This document shows positions 45,764 through 54,702 of a DNA stretch of 64,000 bases, piece after piece. Position numbers and translations under genes: made by a program. The notes beneath the pieces are model-generated. The model made no database searches. It had not been told where the DNA came from and saw nothing but the letters and a program-made list of their open reading frames with translations. Positions within the stretch are counted from its first letter, which is position 1, and the number at the start of each line of letters is the position of its first letter. The DNA is from Nakamurella leprariae (GTDB taxonomy: Bacteria; Actinomycetota; Actinomycetes; Mycobacteriales; Nakamurellaceae): positions 62,001 through 126,000 of the forward strand of contig NZ_JAERWK010000021.1 in NCBI RefSeq assembly GCF_016918035.1, written 5' to 3'.

Positions 45764-46306
45764 TCATCCCAGTCCACGCCGAGTGACGCTGCGCCGCGGT
45801 GCGCGGCGACCTGGAGCCCGAGCGGCGAGACCACCCAGCGCCATGGGGATCCAGTGCGAGGCGACCCGGTAGAGCAGCACGGCGGCGGTCGCCGCCGCGG
45901 CCGGGGCGCCCAGGCTGACCAGCCCGCCGATCAGCACGACCTCGACGATGCCGACGGCACCCGGGGTGACGGTGAACTGCCGGGCGGCCTGACTGCCCAG
46001 GTGCAGGGTCGCAGCCTGGACCAGGGTGACGTCGATCCCGAAGGCTGTGCACACCACCAGCAGGGCGGCCAGATCGGCGACCCACGTGAGCGCCCCGAGC
46101 ACGATCGACCGCGCGACCACCGAGCCCGGCAGCGCCCGCAGGTCGCGCCCCGTGGTGCGCAGCGCTTCCACGGTCCGCTGCCACCCCGGCGGCCGGTGAC
46201 GGTCCGGGGCATGGCCGGGATGCCGGCGCCGGACCAACCGGGCCGATCCGACGAGCAGCGGCCCGACGGACCGGCAGGCGGACCCCCTGCCCGTCGGACC
46301 GAGTGG
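45764..46306 (-). pseudogene. 5'-truncated flippase-like (LPG-synthase TM, UPF0104/YbhN) gene
   Basis: Only the C-terminal half of a UPF0104-type membrane protein remains: GALTWVADLAALLVVCTAFGID, the diagnostic TPGAVGIVEVVLIGGLVSLGAP and LLYRVASHWIPMALG. A whole protein has ~300 residues; here at most ~180 codons are open. The frame runs directly from the MFS stop codon (46307) in the same phase with no ATG or GTG; TTG 46237 is the first start-like codon. A deletion that fused its 5' end to the MFS gene region is the simplest reading. Confidence 0.65.
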
Positions 46307-47788
46307 TCAGCGACCGGCGTGCCCGACCTCGTCGAAGTCGTCGACGTGGGTCTCCGCGGCGTGCTGCCGGCGCTTGCGCGCCGACGGCGCGGCCAGCGCG
46401 GCGAGCAGGGCCAGCGCACCGACGACGGCGCAGGCCCAGAAACCGAGGCTGAACGAGGCGTCCGACGGCGCGCCCTGCGGAGTGATGTCGGACGAGATCA
46501 GTGCGGCGATGACGGCGGTGCCGATGCTGCTGCCCACGGTCCGCACCACGGTGTTCGCGCTGATCGCCTCGCCGGTCTGGGCCGCGGGCACGCTCTCCAC
46601 GATGGCGTTGGACGTGGCCGCCAGGGCCATGCCGATGGCGATGCCGGTGAGGATGCCGGAGACCACGATCTGCCAGATCTGCCCGTGACCGATGGCCGGG
46701 ACGGCGAAGGCGACGGTGACCGCGACCGCCCCGACGATCATCGGGATCTTCGGGCCGACCTTGCGGATCAGCGCGCCGGCGATGACGCCGGCGATGACCA
46801 TGGCGACGACCGTGGGCAGCAGGAACAGTCCGGACTGGCTGACCGACTTGCCGAACCCGTAGCCGAGCACCGAGGGCAGCTGCAGCAGGGTCGGGATGAG
46901 GATGAACGTCCCGAACATGGCGAAGCCGAAGGTGAGCGCGACCAGGTGCGCGGTCCACACGCCGGAGTTGCGGAACAGCCGGATGTCGATGAGCGGTTCG
47001 GCGACCCGCAGCTCCACGAATACGAAGGCGACGAGCAGCACGACGCCGGCGACGAGCAGGCCGATCGTCCTCCCGCTGCCCCAACCCCAGTTCGCGCCCT
47101 CGCTCACCGCGAGCAGCAGCGCCACCAGGCCGACGGACAGCACGGCCGTGCCGAGCAGGTCGAGCCGGCCGGGGGTGCGGACCGGCGACTCCGGCATGCC
47201 GAAGATGGTGCCGAGCAGGGCGATCAGCACCAGGACGGCCGGCAGCCAGAACAGCCAGTGCCAGGACAGGCCCTCCACGATCGGGCCGGCGGCCACGATG
47301 CCGACACCCGCGCCGATCCCGAAGATGGCGGACAGCAGGCCGATGGTGACGCTGACCCGCTCGCGCGGCAGCTCGTCCCGGACGATGCCGATGGACAGCG
47401 GCAGCACCGCACCGGCGGCGCCCTGCAGGACCCGGCCGATGATCAGCACCCCGAGGTTCGGGGCCAGTGCGGCCAGGATCGCCCCGGCCAGCAGCAGGGA
47501 CAGCACCACGATCATGATCTTGCGTTTGCCGACCATGTCGCCGAGCCGGCCCAGGATCGGGGTGAGCACCGAGGCGGACAGCAGGTAGGCGGTGAGCACC
47601 CAGCTGGCGCTGCCGGCCGAGACGCCGAGGTCGGCGCCGATGGTGCCGAGCGCCGGCGCGACCAGGGACTGCAGCACCGCGAAGGACAGCCCGCCGAGCG
47701 AGAGGTACAGGATGATCGCCGTGCTGCGGGAGCGCGGTCCGGAGGTCGTCGGGACGGCCGCCGACGCCGGGGTCGAGATGGTGGACAC
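46307..47788 (-). CDS. MFS drug exporter, DHA2 (EmrB/QacA) family
   Basis: The 493-residue transporter has 14 hydrophobic helices. Motif A-like GRLGDMVGKRKIMI follows helix 2, and ASWVLTAYLLSASVLTPI is typical of DHA2 members. It uses proton motive force to export drugs or toxic metabolites. GTG 47788 follows GAGGAG at 5 bases. It is divergent from a TetR gene whose likely operator lies between them, so TetR repression is probable. Confidence 0.87.
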   Translation of the reverse strand: MSTISTPASAAVPTTSGPRSRSTAIILYLSLGGLSFAVLQSLVAPALGTIGADLGVSAGSASWVLTAYLLSASVLTPILGRLGDMVGKRKIMIVVLSLLLAGAILAALAPNLGVLIIGRVLQGAAGAVLPLSIGIVRDELPRERVSVTIGLLSAIFGIGAGVGIVAAGPIVEGLSWHWLFWLPAVLVLIALLGTIFGMPESPVRTPGRLDLLGTAVLSVGLVALLLAVSEGANWGWGSGRTIGLLVAGVVLLVAFVFVELRVAEPLIDIRLFRNSGVWTAHLVALTFGFAMFGTFILIPTLLQLPSVLGYGFGKSVSQSGLFLLPTVVAMVIAGVIAGALIRKVGPKIPMIVGAVAVTVAFAVPAIGHGQIWQIVVSGILTGIAIGMALAATSNAIVESVPAAQTGEAISANTVVRTVGSSIGTAVIAALISSDITPQGAPSDASFSLGFWACAVVGALALLAALAAPSARKRRQHAAETHVDDFDEVGHAGR

Positions 47789-47838
47789 GGGACTCCTCGT
47801 CCAAGTAAACAACTGCTGACTTGAGTCACGATCCGATA

Positions 47839-47857
47839 GTTGGTTGCAGAAATCAAC
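47839..47857. promoter_or_regulatory. Imperfect palindrome, probable TetR operator
   Basis: GTTGGTTGC-A-GAAATCAAC is a 19-bp inverted repeat with 7 of 9 matching positions per arm. It lies in the gap between the TetR and MFS genes. An outer CAAGT (47802-47806) / ACTTG (47819-47823) pair is also present. The position fits repression of both genes by the TetR protein. Confidence 0.5.
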
Positions 47858-47904
47858 GAAATCGGCCGAGGCGTGGCCGAGATCGCACCGACGAGGAGGC
47901 ACGC

Positions 47905-48507
47905 GTGGGTGACCCGGAGCCGCCGCGCGCGGCCGGCCGTGACGCGGCCGGGACCCGGTCCGCGTTGGTGCGGGCCGCCCGTCGGCGGTTCGCGACCGAG
48001 GGATACCGGGGCGCGACCGTCCGCACCATCGCCGCCGACGCGGGCGTGAACGTGGCGCTGATCAACCGCTACTTCGGGTCCAAGGAGGGCCTGTTCGAGG
48101 CCTGCCTGCGCCGATCGGTCGACCAGCTCGACCCGCAGGGCCGCACCGCCCCGGGCGACCTCGACCGCGTCGTCACCCGGGTGGTCGGTCACCTGGCCGA
48201 CCTGCCGAACGCCGACGATCCGCTGCAACTGCTGTTGCTGCTGCGCTCGTCCGGCGACGAACGCGCCGACGCCATCCGCCGCCGCATGCTCGAGCACCAC
48301 ACCGAGCAGTTCGCCCGCGTGGCCGGCTGGCAGCCAGACGATCCCGCCACGGCGCCGCTGCTGCTGCGCGCCCAGGTGGCGCTCGGCTCCGTGCTGGGCC
48401 TGGTCATGCTGCGGACCGCGATCGGCGTGCAGCCGATCAGCTCGGCCTCGGCCGACGAGCTGGTCGCCACCCTCGGTCCGCTGTTGCGGACCCTGCTCGC
48501 GCCCTGA
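47905..48507 (+). CDS. TetR-family transcriptional regulator
   Basis: The 200-residue regulator has an N-terminal helix-turn-helix (residues ~15-62) with VRTIAADAGVNVALINRYFGSKEGLF. A helical ligand domain follows with RRRMLEHHTEQFARVAGW. GTG 47905 has GAGGAGG at 5 bases. It is divergent from the DHA2 exporter at 46307-47788 and very likely represses it until a ligand binds. Confidence 0.87.
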   Translation: MGDPEPPRAAGRDAAGTRSALVRAARRRFATEGYRGATVRTIAADAGVNVALINRYFGSKEGLFEACLRRSVDQLDPQGRTAPGDLDRVVTRVVGHLADLPNADDPLQLLLLLRSSGDERADAIRRRMLEHHTEQFARVAGWQPDDPATAPLLLRAQVALGSVLGLVMLRTAIGVQPISSASADELVATLGPLLRTLLAP

Positions 48508-48630
48508 CGCCGTCGCCACCAGCCCACGGACCGCCGCATCTCACCCCGCGGTGGCGAGGCGGAACCCGCCACGCGCGACCACCATCCGCTGATCCCGGCG
48601 GCGACGCCGCGGGGATCGGAGGGGAGATCG

Positions 48631-49146
48631 ATGACTCAGCAGCGGACGCCGGTCATGCCGGTCGAGCACCTGACCGTCCCCTGGGGGCCTCGGCGGCGTG
48701 GGAGGCGCAGTTCGTCCGGATGGCGGAGGACTTCGACGACCCGCACCAGGGGTGGCGACGGTTGTTCTCGGAGGTGTCCGGCGCCCACCTGAATCCGGCG
48801 GTCAGCGTGGCCTTCGCGCTGCGCCGTGACTTCCCGTGGCGGGTGCCCGGGGTACGTGGTGGCCCAGCTGGCCGGAGCCACACTGACGGCGCTGTTCCTG
48901 CAGGCGGTGATCGACGTGTCGGCGTCGAACGGCGCCAACCACCCGGCCGCGGACGTCTCCGACTGGACCGCGTTCCTGATGGAGGCGGTGCTGACCTTCG
49001 GGTTGGTCAGCGTCATCCTGGGGACCGCGGCCGGGGCCCAGAACGTCGGCGTGGCCGGCGCGCTCGGCGTCGGGTCGTCCATCGCGGCGGCCGGTCGGGA
49101 CGGATCGGACGGCGCGGCCCGGCCGGCCGGGCCCGGATCGAACTGA
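48631..49146 (+). pseudogene. Broken MIP-family aquaporin/glycerol facilitator
   Basis: Pieces of an aquaporin occur in order but not in one frame. A soluble N-terminus (AWEAQFVRMAEDFDDPHQGW) runs in-frame into RRLFSEV and then directly to SGAHLNPAVSVAFALRRDF, skipping the first helices (~60 residues lost). An extra base near 48847 shifts frame, after which PGYVVAQLAGATLTALFLQ and VLTFGLVSVILGTAAG continue to 49146. The second NPA half is missing. An additional frame change near the start ATG 48631 is likely. The gene is dead. Confidence 0.7.
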
Positions 49147-49166
49147 GCCCGGCGGCCGGACCCGGT

Positions 49167-50534
49167 TCAGTCCCGTTTCCGCGGGGCCATGTCCCGGTCG
49201 AGCACCAGCCCGTCCCGCATCTCCCGGGGCGCCAGCACCCGGGCCAGGTGCCAGCCGACGATGGCCACGATCGAGCCGAGGGCGATGCCGCCCAGCACGA
49301 AGTCGTCGCCGATCCGCCACTGCACGTCGCCGATGCCGATGATCACCCCGGCCGCGATCGGCACCAGGTTGACCGGGTTGCCGAAGTCGACGCGGTTCTC
49401 GATCCAGATCTTGGCGCCGAGCAGACCGATCATCCCGTAGAGCACCACGGTGATCCCGCCGAGCACCCCGCCCGGCGTCGCGTTCACCACCGCGCCGAAC
49501 TTGGGAACCAGGCCGAGCAGGATGGCCACCACCGCGGCCACCCAGTAGGCCGCCGTCGAGTACACCCGGGTGGCGGCCATGACGCCGATGTTCTCCGCGT
49601 ACGTGGTGGTCGGGGCGCCGCCGACGGCCGAGGCCAGCGTGGTGCCCAGGCCGTCACCGAGCAACGCGCGGCCCATGTACGGATCGAGGTCGTCGCCGGT
49701 CATCTCGGCCACCGCGCGGACGTGCCCGGTGTTCTCGGCGATGAGGGCGATGACGCCCGGCAGGGCCAGCAGGATGAACGACAGGTGGAACTCCGGCGCA
49801 TGGAAGTCCGGCAGACCGAACCAGGCGGCGTCGCCGACCGCGTCCAGGTTGACCCGGAAGTGCGGCTCGGTGTTGCCGGCGCCGTCCGGGAAGACGATCT
49901 GGCCGGAGATCCGGTCCAGCACCCAGGACAGCACGTACCCGAAGACCAGGGCCAGGAACACGGCGATGCGGGAGAAGAACCCGCGGAACGCCACCGTGGC
50001 GATGAGGGTGAACAGCATGGTCACGATGGCGACGCCGGGGTCCTGCGGCCAGTACGTGCCGCCGACCACCGGGGCCAGGTTGAAGCCGATGAGCATGACG
50101 ACCGCGCCGGAGACGACCGGCGGCAGCACCCGCCGGATGACCGCGCCGCCCGCGAAGTGCACCAGCACGCCGACCAGGGCCAGCACCACGCCGGCGACCA
50201 GGATGGCGCCGGTGATGCTCGCGGTGGTGCCCCCGCCCGCGGTGATCGCCGCGGCCACGCCCACGAACGACGCCGAGCTGCCCAGGTAGGACGGGATCTT
50301 CCCGTTCACCACCAGCAGGAACAGGATGGTGCAGACGCCGGACAGCATGATGGCCAGGTTCGCGTCCAGCCCCATCAGCAGCGGGAAGACGAACGTCGCA
50401 CCGAACATGGCCACCACGTGCTGGGCGCCGATGCCGATGGTCTTCGGCCAGGGCAGCCGTTCCTCCGGCCGCACCACCGCGCCCGGCGGCAGGGACCCTC
50501 CGGACCCGACGACCTTCCATCCCCAGATGGCCAT
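49167..50534 (-). CDS. NCS2-family uracil/xanthine permease, UraA-like
   Basis: The 455-residue carrier has ~14 helices and NCS2 motifs: ALPGVIALIAENTGHV (Glu of TM8) and APTTTYAENIGVMAATR (TM10), which match UraA uracil transporters rather than UapA xanthine types. It imports uracil with protons. The C-terminus is a charged tail (DRDMAPRKRD). It stands alone, next to a broken aquaporin, and is far from the RutA-like cluster, which has its own NCS1 carrier. Confidence 0.87.
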   Translation of the reverse strand: MAIWGWKVVGSGGSLPPGAVVRPEERLPWPKTIGIGAQHVVAMFGATFVFPLLMGLDANLAIMLSGVCTILFLLVVNGKIPSYLGSSASFVGVAAAITAGGGTTASITGAILVAGVVLALVGVLVHFAGGAVIRRVLPPVVSGAVVMLIGFNLAPVVGGTYWPQDPGVAIVTMLFTLIATVAFRGFFSRIAVFLALVFGYVLSWVLDRISGQIVFPDGAGNTEPHFRVNLDAVGDAAWFGLPDFHAPEFHLSFILLALPGVIALIAENTGHVRAVAEMTGDDLDPYMGRALLGDGLGTTLASAVGGAPTTTYAENIGVMAATRVYSTAAYWVAAVVAILLGLVPKFGAVVNATPGGVLGGITVVLYGMIGLLGAKIWIENRVDFGNPVNLVPIAAGVIIGIGDVQWRIGDDFVLGGIALGSIVAIVGWHLARVLAPREMRDGLVLDRDMAPRKRD

Positions 50535-50801
50535 GGCTCAGCTCACTTCCTCGTCGCCGGACCCCGGTGGTTCCGGGCCTGCCTGCGCCTGCAGCAACCT
50601 AGGCGGTGCGTGCGTCGGTCGTGTTGCGACGCGGGGCGTCATGCCGCGCCGGCCTTGGGGGCGGGTGGGGCGTGAGTGGTGGAGACCGCCCCACGGTCCG
50701 GCGCGGAGCCGTCCGGTCACCGTGGATTCCGACCGCCACCACCGAACCTGCAGGTCACGGACCCGGAAATCGACTGGGCCCCGATCCGACGCACCAACTG
50801 G

Positions 50802-50844
50802 TTGCGTGCTGCAAGCAAGCGGGTCTATAGTTGCGCGAAGCAAC
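50802..50844 (+). promoter_or_regulatory. Promoter with two MarR-like operators upstream of an MFS exporter
   Basis: A -35 TTGCGT (50802-50807) and -10 TATAGT (50826-50831) are separated by 18 bases. Two inverted repeats of the same type overlap it: TTGC-N5-GCAA (50802-50814) covers the -35 and GTTGC-N5-GCAAC (50830-50844) covers the -10/start site. The TTGC/GCAA half-sites resemble MarR-type boxes, and a MarR gene lies at the operon end. Autorepression is the obvious model. Confidence 0.65.
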
Positions 50845-50953
50845 CACTTGAGCTCGTCAACCGCCGTTCGAGCTCGCTCGCGCCCGCCTCGCCCCGACCG
50901 ATCGTCGCCGCGGACGGACGCCGCTCCCCTTCTCGTTCCCCTGGAGTGCGTTC

Positions 50954-52738
50954 GTGACCACCTCCCTGCCCCGGCACTCGCGGCCTGACGACGCCCATGC
51001 CTCCCGGACATCAGCACCGTCCGACCGGCAGCTGTCCGACACCGCCGCGGCACCCATGTCGCGCCGGCAGACCCTCGAGGCGCTGTCCGGCCTGCTGATG
51101 GGCATGTTCGTCGCGCTGTTGTCCAGCACGGTCGTGTCCTCGTCGTTGCCGCGGATCATCGGCGACCTCGGTGGCACGCAGGCCGCGTACACCTGGGTCG
51201 TCACCTCGACGATGCTGGCGATGGCCGTGTCCACCCCGATCTGGGGCAAGCTCGCGGACCTGTTCAACCGCAAGTTGCTCGTCCAGTTGTCCCTGGTGCT
51301 GTTCGTGATCGGTTCGGCGCTGGCCGGTCTGTCCCAGGACTCCGGGATGCTCATCGTGTTCCGCGTCGTCCAGGGCCTGGGCGCCGGCGGTCTCACCGCT
51401 CTCGTACAGGTCGTGATGGCCGACATCATCAGCCCACGTGAGCGCGGCAAGTACATGGGCTTCATGGGCGCCGTCATGGCCGTGGCCACCGTCGGCGGCC
51501 CGCTGCTCGGTGGGGTCATCACCGACGGCATCGGCTGGCGCTGGAACTTCTACGTCGCCGTGCCGTTCGCCGTCATCGCGCTGGTGCTGCTGCAGAAGAC
51601 GCTGCACCTGCCGACCAAGCGCCGCAAGGTCACCATCGACTACCTCGGCGCCGCCCTCATCGCGGTCGGCGTCTCCTCGATCCTGATCTGGGTCACCCTG
51701 GCCGGCAACAACTTCGACTGGTGGTCGTGGGAGACCGTGGCCATGGTCGGTGGCGGCATCGTGGTGCTGGTGCTGGCCGTGGTCGTCGAGCTGCGGGCCG
51801 AGGAGCCGGTGCTCCCGCTCACCCTGTTCAAGGACCGCACGTTCACGCTGGCCGTCGTGGCCAGCCTGGCCGTCGGTGTCGCGATGTTCGGCACCTCGGT
51901 CTTCCTGAGCCAGTACATGCAGCTGGCCAGGGGCAAGACCCCGACCGAGTCCGGCCTGCTGACCATCCCGATGATCGGTGGCGTCCTCATCGCGTCCACC
52001 ATCGCCGGGCAGTTCATCAGCCGCACCGGCAAGTGGAAGAGCTGGCTGGTGACCGGGTCGTTCATGGTCGCGGTCGGCCTGACGCTGATGGGCACCATCC
52101 GGTACGACACCAGCTTCGTGCTCGTCTCGATCTACATGCTGGTGCTGGGCGCCGGCGTCGGCATGGTCATGCAGAACCTGGTGCTCATCGTGCAGAACTC
52201 GGTGGACGTGCGGCAGCTCGGCGCGGCCAGCGCCGGGGTCGCGTTCTTCCGGACCCTCGGCGGCACCATCGGTGTGTCGGCACTGGGCGCGGTGCTCGGC
52301 ACCGCCGTGGCCAACTACACCAAGGAGGGCATCCCGGCCCTCGACCCGGCCTCGCAGCAGGCGGCCGGAGCGCTGGCCGGCGGCAGCATCCCGCACCTGA
52401 GCACGTTGCCGGAGCCGCTGCGGCTGCTGGTCGAGTCCGCCTACGGGCACGGCACCGGCGACATCTTCCTGTACGCCGTGCCACTGGCGATCATCACGAT
52501 CCTGTGCGTGGTCTTCCTGCCGAACCGGCCGCTGGGCACCAAGACCGCCGTCGAGCAGATGCAGGAGAAGGGCCAGCCCGAAGGGGCCGGTGAGCGGTTC
52601 GCCGAGCGCCTGGTCGAGACCGCGGCGGACGAAGGTGCGGCCGTACCGACCGTGCACGACGGGGAGGCCGCCGGCCGGCACGGCGAGCAGGCCGAGACCG
52701 TCGGCGCGACCGATGGTGGGCGGCACCGCCGGTCATGA
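50954..52738 (+). CDS. MFS drug exporter, DHA2 (EmrB/QacA) family
   Basis: The 594-residue transporter has 14 helices, with LLMGMFVALLSSTVVSSSLPRI at the first helix, motif A GKLADLFNRKL and motif C-like GAVMAVATVGGPLLGGVI. A hydrophilic ~60-residue C-terminal tail rich in Glu/Gly follows. GTG 50954 has TGGAG at 7 bases. It overlaps the MarR gene by 4 bp, so both are made from the promoter at 50802. Confidence 0.87.
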   Translation: MTTSLPRHSRPDDAHASRTSAPSDRQLSDTAAAPMSRRQTLEALSGLLMGMFVALLSSTVVSSSLPRIIGDLGGTQAAYTWVVTSTMLAMAVSTPIWGKLADLFNRKLLVQLSLVLFVIGSALAGLSQDSGMLIVFRVVQGLGAGGLTALVQVVMADIISPRERGKYMGFMGAVMAVATVGGPLLGGVITDGIGWRWNFYVAVPFAVIALVLLQKTLHLPTKRRKVTIDYLGAALIAVGVSSILIWVTLAGNNFDWWSWETVAMVGGGIVVLVLAVVVELRAEEPVLPLTLFKDRTFTLAVVASLAVGVAMFGTSVFLSQYMQLARGKTPTESGLLTIPMIGGVLIASTIAGQFISRTGKWKSWLVTGSFMVAVGLTLMGTIRYDTSFVLVSIYMLVLGAGVGMVMQNLVLIVQNSVDVRQLGAASAGVAFFRTLGGTIGVSALGAVLGTAVANYTKEGIPALDPASQQAAGALAGGSIPHLSTLPEPLRLLVESAYGHGTGDIFLYAVPLAIITILCVVFLPNRPLGTKTAVEQMQEKGQPEGAGERFAERLVETAADEGAAVPTVHDGEAAGRHGEQAETVGATDGGRHRRS

Positions 52739-53271
52739 CCAGCACCACGGTGGGCGGCCCGGCCCCGGCAGCGGATCGCACCGATCCCGCCGGGCCGGGC
52801 GCCGGCGACCGGCACCTGGTGCCCGACCCGGACGACGCCATCGGGCGGGTGGCCGCCGAGCTGTCCGAGCTGTACGTCGCCACCAAGCACCGCTCCGCGC
52901 AGGACGCCCACTTCGTCCACCCGGAGCTGAACGCGACCGGCTGGATCCTGCTCCGCACGATCCTGCAGCACGCCCCGGTGCAGGCCTCGACGCTCGCCCA
53001 CCTCACCGACCTGGACAAGAGCGTGGTCAGCCGTCAGGTCGCGGTGCTCAAGCGGCTGGGGTTCGTGCAGGCCCGCACCGACCCGGACGACGCGCGGGCC
53101 ACCGATCTGTCCCCCACCGAGGCGGCCTGCCACCGCCTGGAGCTGCTCGGCCAGCGGGTCCGCGACGACTACCGCGAGCGGCTCGCCGACTGGTCCGACA
53201 CGGACCTCGATGCCCTGGCCACGTTGCTCGGCCGGTTCAACCGGTGCCGGTCCGGCCACCAGAGCGCCTGA
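52735..53271 (+). CDS. MarR-family transcriptional regulator
   Basis: The 178-residue protein has a disordered, acidic/Pro-rich N-terminal ~38 residues, then the MarR winged helix with GWILLRTILQHAPVQASTLAHLTDLDKSVVSRQVAVLKRLGF and ARTDPDDARAT in the wing. It starts inside the last codons of the MFS gene (ATGA). It most likely represses the exporter operon through the two inverted repeats at 50802-50844. Confidence 0.85.
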   Translation: MTSTTVGGPAPAADRTDPAGPGAGDRHLVPDPDDAIGRVAAELSELYVATKHRSAQDAHFVHPELNATGWILLRTILQHAPVQASTLAHLTDLDKSVVSRQVAVLKRLGFVQARTDPDDARATDLSPTEAACHRLELLGQRVRDDYRERLADWSDTDLDALATLLGRFNRCRSGHQSA

Positions 53272-53280
53272 CGTCCGACC

Positions 53281-53313
53281 CTGACCGCCGGCGCGACCAG
53301 CGCCGACGGTCAG
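53281..53313. terminator. Bidirectional terminator between MarR and Nudix genes
   Basis: CTGACCGCCGGCGC (53281-53294) pairs with GCGCCGACGGTCAG (53300-53313), one mismatch in 14, around a GACCA loop. It sits between two convergent genes and overlaps the Nudix stop codon. Lack of T tracts is usual in such GC-rich genomes. Confidence 0.65.
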
Positions 53314-53984
53314 TCGTACTCGGTCGGCAGCTGCGGGTCCCGGGCGTGCGCGACCATCCGCTCCAGCTCCCAGCGGTTGATCCGACCCGGTGACAGTTCG
53401 GGCAACTCGTCGAGGCTGAACCAGCCGATGTCCAGGGTCTCCAGCACGTCCGGCGCGGTCGCCGATCCGGTCGGCCGGCACAGGAAGAACAGCTTGTAGA
53501 TGCTGGTCGGCAGCCGCGGGCGGTGACCGCGGGTGTCGCGGTCCCAGACGCCGACCAGCTTGACCACCTCGGCCGGGTACCCGGTCTCCTCGCGGATCTC
53601 GCGGATCACCGCGTCGGTCGGGGTGTCCCCCGGGTCGGCCCAGCCGCCGGGCAGCGACCACCGGCCGTCGGAGCGTTCCCGCATGAGCAGGACGCGGTCA
53701 CGGTCGTCGACCAGCGCGCCGCGCACGTCGACCTTGGGGGTGGCGTGGCCCTGGTCCCGCCCGAGATCGGCCAGCCAGTCGGCGGCCGGGACGTCCACGC
53801 TGGTCGCCGCGAGCAGGTCGGCGGCGATCGCCGCGACCTTGCGGTAGCGGTCGGCGTCGAACTCGCCGGGACCGTAGGACAGCCCGCTCTGCGCCAGCGC
53901 GGCGAGCGTCACCGCGGCGCGGTGGATCTGGGCGGCGGGATCGATCGGCTCGTGCTCGGAGGTGACGGTCACCGCAGTTCCCAC
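53310..53984 (-). CDS. Nudix hydrolase with N-terminal Nudix_N domain
   Basis: The 224-residue protein has a helical N-terminal ~70 residues (PAAQIHRAAVTLAALAQSGL, YRKVAAIAADLLAA). The Nudix domain follows, with the box GGWADPGDTPTDAVIREIREETG, where Asp replaces the first Glu but the REIREE core is intact. It hydrolyses a nucleoside-diphosphate-linked substrate, probably an ADP-sugar or NADH-like compound. GTG 53984 starts 16 bases inside the SIMPL gene. Confidence 0.83.
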   Translation of the reverse strand: MGTAVTVTSEHEPIDPAAQIHRAAVTLAALAQSGLSYGPGEFDADRYRKVAAIAADLLAATSVDVPAADWLADLGRDQGHATPKVDVRGALVDDRDRVLLMRERSDGRWSLPGGWADPGDTPTDAVIREIREETGYPAEVVKLVGVWDRDTRGHRPRLPTSIYKLFFLCRPTGSATAPDVLETLDIGWFSLDELPELSPGRINRWELERMVAHARDPQLPTEYD

Positions 53985-54619
53985 ACGACGATGATGCCGA
54001 CCGTGACGTCGGCGTCGCCGGCGGCCACGGGCATCGGTGGTCCAGCCGACGCGGCGAGCGCGACGGACTCCCGCAGCATGGGGACGACCGGCGCGGCGCC
54101 CTCCTCGAGCCGGAGCACCCGGCCGAGCTGGCGGCCACTGAGCGCCGCGTAGTGCTCCGCCTTGGTGCGGGCATCGTCGAACGCCCGCTCGCGGGCCACG
54201 ACCGACGCGTCCACCAGGTCCGTGGCCGAGAACGTCACCCCGTCGATCCGCAGTCCGCCGTCGCTGTCCGCGGCCAGGTCCGACAGCAGCTGCTCGATGC
54301 CGTCAAGACGGGGCAGCTCCACCGACAGCCGTTGCGTCGCGGCGTATCCGAGCAGCCGCTCCTGACCCGCGTGGTAGTCCGACCTGGGTCCGAGCGAGAT
54401 GTCCTGGGTCCGGACGTGCCGCGCCTCCACCCCCTGCCCGGCCACCAACGCCAGCACCCTGGCGCTGGTGGTCGCCGCGTCCCGGAAGGCCTCGCCGGGA
54501 TCCGGCCGCAGGACGTCGACGTTCAACCTGACGGTCGCCCGGTCCACCGGGGTGGCCGCACTGCCCGTGCCGCTCACGGTCACCGACGACCCTGCGTCGA
54601 CATCACTCGGTTCGATCAC
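53969..54619 (-). CDS. SIMPL (DUF541) domain protein
   Basis: The 216-residue protein shows the SIMPL pattern: SSVTVSGTGSAATPVDRATVRLNV at the start, GVEARHVRTQDISLGPRSDY in the middle and RERAFDDARTKAEHYAAL. No signal peptide is seen, unlike many E. coli-type members (YggE), so it may be cytosolic. It starts with GTG 54619 and overlaps the Nudix gene by 16 bases. Function is poorly known; some members protect against oxidative stress. Confidence 0.8.
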   Translation of the reverse strand: MIEPSDVDAGSSVTVSGTGSAATPVDRATVRLNVDVLRPDPGEAFRDAATTSARVLALVAGQGVEARHVRTQDISLGPRSDYHAGQERLLGYAATQRLSVELPRLDGIEQLLSDLAADSDGGLRIDGVTFSATDLVDASVVARERAFDDARTKAEHYAALSGRQLGRVLRLEEGAAPVVPMLRESVALAASAGPPMPVAAGDADVTVGIIVVWELR

Positions 54620-54702
54620 CCGGACAGTGTGCCCGCGACGGCACCGCTTCGGGCGCCCTCGCCCTCGTCGGTCGAGGTCTTCGCGCCCGACGGTCGGCGC
54701 TC

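Noticed and set aside
44382-47824. Very long open frames on both strands (over 1000 codons) across the carotenoid/MFS region
   Set aside because: They are antisense or frame-shifted shadows of the glycosyltransferase and MFS genes, dominated by Arg/Gly/Ala/Pro and with no domain-like sequence.
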